Shown piece by piece: positions 5,672 to 7,306 of a stretch of 7,306 nt of DNA. Source of the DNA: Spirochaetales bacterium (GTDB lineage: Bacteria; Spirochaetota; Spirochaetia; Sphaerochaetales; Sphaerochaetaceae); NCBI GenBank assembly GCA_022771185.1, contig JALFCJ010000166.1, positions 1 to 7,306 on the forward strand, given 5' to 3'. The stretch's first letter is position 1; the number at the start of each line of letters is the position of its first letter. A program made the position numbers and the translations under genes. The notes beneath the pieces are model-generated. The model was not told the DNA's origin. It worked only from the letters and a program-made list of their open reading frames with translations, and did not search any database.

Positions 5672-6227
5672 AGAGTTCGTGAAATCAAAACTTAAGCCAT
5701 CCAGGTTTATCCATAGTGAGGGTGTAATGGAGATGTCTCAGCTTCTTGCCTCACGCTTCGGAGTGGATGAAGAGAAAGCGAAAATCGCCGCTATCTACCA
5801 TGACGCATATAGATATGACAGTACCCCCGAATCCATCGATATAGTCGAAAAGGGTGGTTATGAAGTATGGCTTGAGGAAAGAAAGGACCCTATGCTTCTT
5901 CATGGAGCTTTGGCTGCCGTCAATTTCGATAGAGATGCAGGCTGTGCAGTCTCCTCTGATATGAAAGATGCTGTTCGCCATCATACTCTTGGTCATGTCT
6001 CAATGGGCAGACTTGGAGGTATAATCTATATATCGGATTACGCAGAAAAGGGTAGAAAGCACTTAAGTGAGGATGAGCGGAGAGCGATTCTCAATAAAGA
6101 TTCATTAGAGTCTATGATAATCTACATTCTCGAAAGAAGCCGCGACTATCTATTGTCCAAAGGTATGGAAGAAGCTGGAGTCAGTAAAAGCCTCTATAAC
6201 TACTTGAAAGAAGGTGGACGCCTATGA
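5646..6227 (+). CDS. yqeK: YqeK-type HD-domain hydrolase
   Basis: YqeK proteins are metal-dependent HD-domain phosphohydrolases; family members from Firmicutes cleave diadenosine tetraphosphate symmetrically. ATG 5646 is supported by GGAG at 5635-5638, seven bases upstream, and gives 193 aa. An upstream in-frame ATG at 5577 has no ribosome binding site and adds residues unlike the family. Metal-ligand positions visible are His23 (in RFIHSEG), the HD pair His52-Asp53 (AAIYHDAYR), His86 (LLHGALAA), His112-His113 in AVRHHTLG, and Asp131 in YISDYAEKGR. The set looks complete, so activity is expected. The gene overlaps nadD by 26 bases and its last four bases (ATGA) contain the start codon of the next gene. 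The nadD-yqeK-rsfS association is widespread in bacteria. Confidence 0.92.
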   Translation: MTPDYTKIEEFVKSKLKPSRFIHSEGVMEMSQLLASRFGVDEEKAKIAAIYHDAYRYDSTPESIDIVEKGGYEVWLEERKDPMLLHGALAAVNFDRDAGCAVSSDMKDAVRHHTLGHVSMGRLGGIIYISDYAEKGRKHLSEDERRAILNKDSLESMIIYILERSRDYLLSKGMEEAGVSKSLYNYLKEGGRL

Positions 6228-6745
6228 AGAAGATTCTTTTTCTCTTACTGATTATTCTGCTTCTTTCATCTTGTTCCAATAAAACAGAAAACATTGGAGT
6301 CTGGAGTGAAGAGGGTGCTGTAGTCTACTCCAATAAAGATGAATGTGGAAAAATAGTAATAGGAAAGGAATTGATGTCGGCTCTGGTTGTAGACGGAGAG
6401 GTTGTGGATGATATATTCCAAGGGATAGAAATGTATCGTCTCTCTCCATCAGAGTGGAGACAGCGAGAGATCGTCATGTCTTCTCTCTTGTCTGTCACAG
6501 GAGAAGAAAGCGTAGAAAGGGCATATGATAAGGACAATAAACTCTTAAAGAAGTCACTGTGGAAGAGTAATATGGCATCTATATCCAATGGCTTTGATGA
6601 ACGTTTGTTGGCCTATGTAAAGAAAAACGGGGGAGAGTATAATACATATAGCGGCGAAAAAGCCATAAGCGGTATTTCTATTGAAGGAAACGAAGAGAAA
6701 ATAAGAGTCTTTCTAAAAAAATGGATTAAGGCTATAGTTGGATAG
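6224..6745 (+). CDS. Predicted lipoprotein between yqeK and rsfS
   Basis: I do not firmly recognise this 173-residue protein. It starts MKK followed by an almost pure Leu/Ile segment (residues 4-14) and the lipobox LSSC with Cys17, so it should be exported and lipid-anchored. The ATG overlaps the yqeK stop as ATGA, and AAGGTGG at 6211-6217 gives a strong ribosome binding site. rsfS starts 13 bases after its stop. The mature part has a charged, mixed alpha/beta look. A stretch at about 56-91 (from VVDGEVVDDIF to WRQREIVMSSLLSV) faintly resembles the late part of LytR-CpsA-Psr domains, where a DGE-type turn precedes an R-rich R-Q motif and a hydrophobic helix. This locus often carries such a protein in relatives as I recall it, so a shortened descendant is possible. 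That is inference. Confidence 0.85.
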   Translation: MKKILFLLLIILLLSSCSNKTENIGVWSEEGAVVYSNKDECGKIVIGKELMSALVVDGEVVDDIFQGIEMYRLSPSEWRQREIVMSSLLSVTGEESVERAYDKDNKLLKKSLWKSNMASISNGFDERLLAYVKKNGGEYNTYSGEKAISGISIEGNEEKIRVFLKKWIKAIVG

Positions 6746-6758
6746 GACAGGAAGGAAT

Positions 6759-7100
6759 ATGAAAGAAGATATTCAGAAAAAAACAGAAAGAATTAAAAAC
6801 TATCTAGAGGAACATAACTGTCAGGATGTAGCTGTTGTGGATATGGCACAGTCATCATGGACAGATGCATTTGTAATTGGAACAGTCAACTCTGTAGGAC
6901 ACTTAAAGGGTGTAGTGCACCAGCTTTGGGATGAAATCAACGATCTTGGTCTTAAAGTCAATAACAGACATAAGACCCCGGGAGATGATGGATGGGAGCT
7001 TATTGACTGTGGTGAAATCGTCATCCACTTGATGAGTCCAGACTTGAGAGAATTTTATAATCTTGAAAAGCTTTGGAAAGTTACAGAGGAATCTAGGTAA
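6759..7100 (+). CDS. rsfS: Ribosomal silencing factor RsfS (Iojap family)
   Basis: RsfS binds L14 on the 50S subunit and blocks subunit joining, lowering translation under nutrient limitation. The 113-residue protein shows the Iojap signatures: SSWTDAFVIGT (32-42), GHLKGVVHQLWDEI (47-60), GWELIDCGEIVIHLM (78-92) and REFYNLEKLW (97-106). Cys84 replaces the more usual Tyr in the LIDYGD-type segment, a mild change. ATG 6759 was chosen because it gives the family N-terminus and has an AGGAAGGA stretch just upstream (6749-6756); the TTG at 6738 in the same frame overlaps the lipoprotein gene and is less likely. It is last in its cluster, and the terminator hairpin begins within its stop codon. Confidence 0.96.
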   Translation: MKEDIQKKTERIKNYLEEHNCQDVAVVDMAQSSWTDAFVIGTVNSVGHLKGVVHQLWDEINDLGLKVNNRHKTPGDDGWELIDCGEIVIHLMSPDLREFYNLEKLWKVTEESR

Positions 7101-7128
7101 AAATGCGGCACGAGAGTGCCGTATTTTT
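7099..7128 (+). terminator. Intrinsic terminator of the rplU-rsfS cluster
   Basis: The left arm (7099-7111) and right arm (7116-7128) form a 13-bp stem with one G-T pair, capped by a GAGA loop of the stable GNRA class. The GC-rich core is CGGCAC/GTGCCG. The right arm ends in TATTTTT, providing the T tract, and the left arm begins with a matching A tract. This symmetry might allow use from both directions. The stem overlaps the rsfS stop codon. Confidence 0.92.
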
Positions 7129-7174
7129 GTCTCTCAGCAAAGAAAATTCTAAGTAAAATTTCATTAAAAATATT

Positions 7175-7192
7175 TGATTATACTAATAATCA
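7175..7192. promoter_or_regulatory. AT-rich inverted repeat upstream of the lacI-family gene, overlapping a -10-like box
   Basis: Seven-base perfect arms, TGATTAT (7175-7181) and ATAATCA (7186-7192), flank ACTA. TATACT at 7179-7184, a good -10 match, lies inside the repeat; no convincing -35 was seen. The repeat ends 19 bases before the ATG. The position suits an autoregulatory operator, but it lacks the central CG usual in LacI-family operators, and AT-rich sequence makes chance symmetry likelier. Confidence 0.4.
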
Positions 7193-7211
7193 TTGTTAAT
7201 ATGAGGTTGTT

Positions 7212-7306
7212 ATGGCTACATTGTCGGATATAGCAAAGAAAGCGAACGTCTCTCAGGCCGCCGCCAGCAGAGTATTAAATCAGGACCCTACCTTCATTGT
7301 ATCGAA
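7212..7306 (+). CDS. LacI/GalR-family transcriptional regulator, N-terminal part (3' end outside window)
   Basis: Only the first 31 codons are present. MATLSDIAKKANVSQAAASRVLN is the classic N-terminal helix-turn-helix of LacI/GalR proteins, followed by QDPTFIVS, matching the start of the hinge-leading helix. GAGG at 7203-7206 is five bases before the ATG. Such regulators usually control sugar uptake or catabolism and bind a sugar through a periplasmic-binding-protein-like domain, which is outside the window. The recognition helix has an unusual run of three alanines (AAASR) where most members have a TVSR-type sequence. The gene follows a strong terminator, so it begins a new transcription unit. 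Confidence 0.93.
   Translation, partial: MATLSDIAKKANVSQAAASRVLNQDPTFIVS

Overview
This window looks like ordinary chromosome from a bacterium of moderate to slightly low G+C. The best guess is a spirochete, possibly host-associated. That rests on gene order, the sequence style of ArgS, Obg, L21 and L27, and two small lipoproteins with short signal peptides; no marker in the window settles it. No mobile element, CRISPR array, tRNA or rRNA is visible.

Layout. (1) Positions 1-445 hold the 3' end of a biotin protein ligase gene (birA), followed 84 bases later by a complete argS (530-2314). A hairpin right after argS may be its terminator. (2) Next is a small unrecognised lipoprotein gene on the plus strand (2392-2754). 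It converges on a TetR-family regulator gene on the minus strand (2751-3293), and both stop codons lie in the same TTAA. A perfect 20-bp palindrome at 3300-3319, just upstream of the tetR start, is very likely its operator. (3) Divergent from tetR is a compact cluster: rplU, rpmA, obg, nadD, yqeK, a second small lipoprotein gene, and rsfS (3427-7100). Gaps are at most 21 bases, and nadD, yqeK and the lipoprotein gene each overlap the gene before. A strong GNRA-loop terminator at 7099-7128 closes it. (4) A new unit starts at 7212 with the first 31 codons of a LacI-family regulator, preceded by an AT-rich inverted repeat.

How the genes fit together. The cluster centres on the large ribosomal subunit: L21 and L27 are 50S proteins, Obg is a GTPase of 50S assembly, and RsfS binds the 50S subunit and silences it when nutrients are short. 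NadD (NAD synthesis) and YqeK (an HD hydrolase of dinucleoside polyphosphates) are common companions. The unexpected member is the lipoprotein gene between yqeK and rsfS, a place where I recall related bacteria carrying a LytR-CpsA-Psr protein. The most useful leads are that lipoprotein, the TetR operator with an extra half-site, a possible LexA-like box ahead of the first lipoprotein gene, and a variant G4/G5 region in Obg. I did not find a convincing new multi-gene system.
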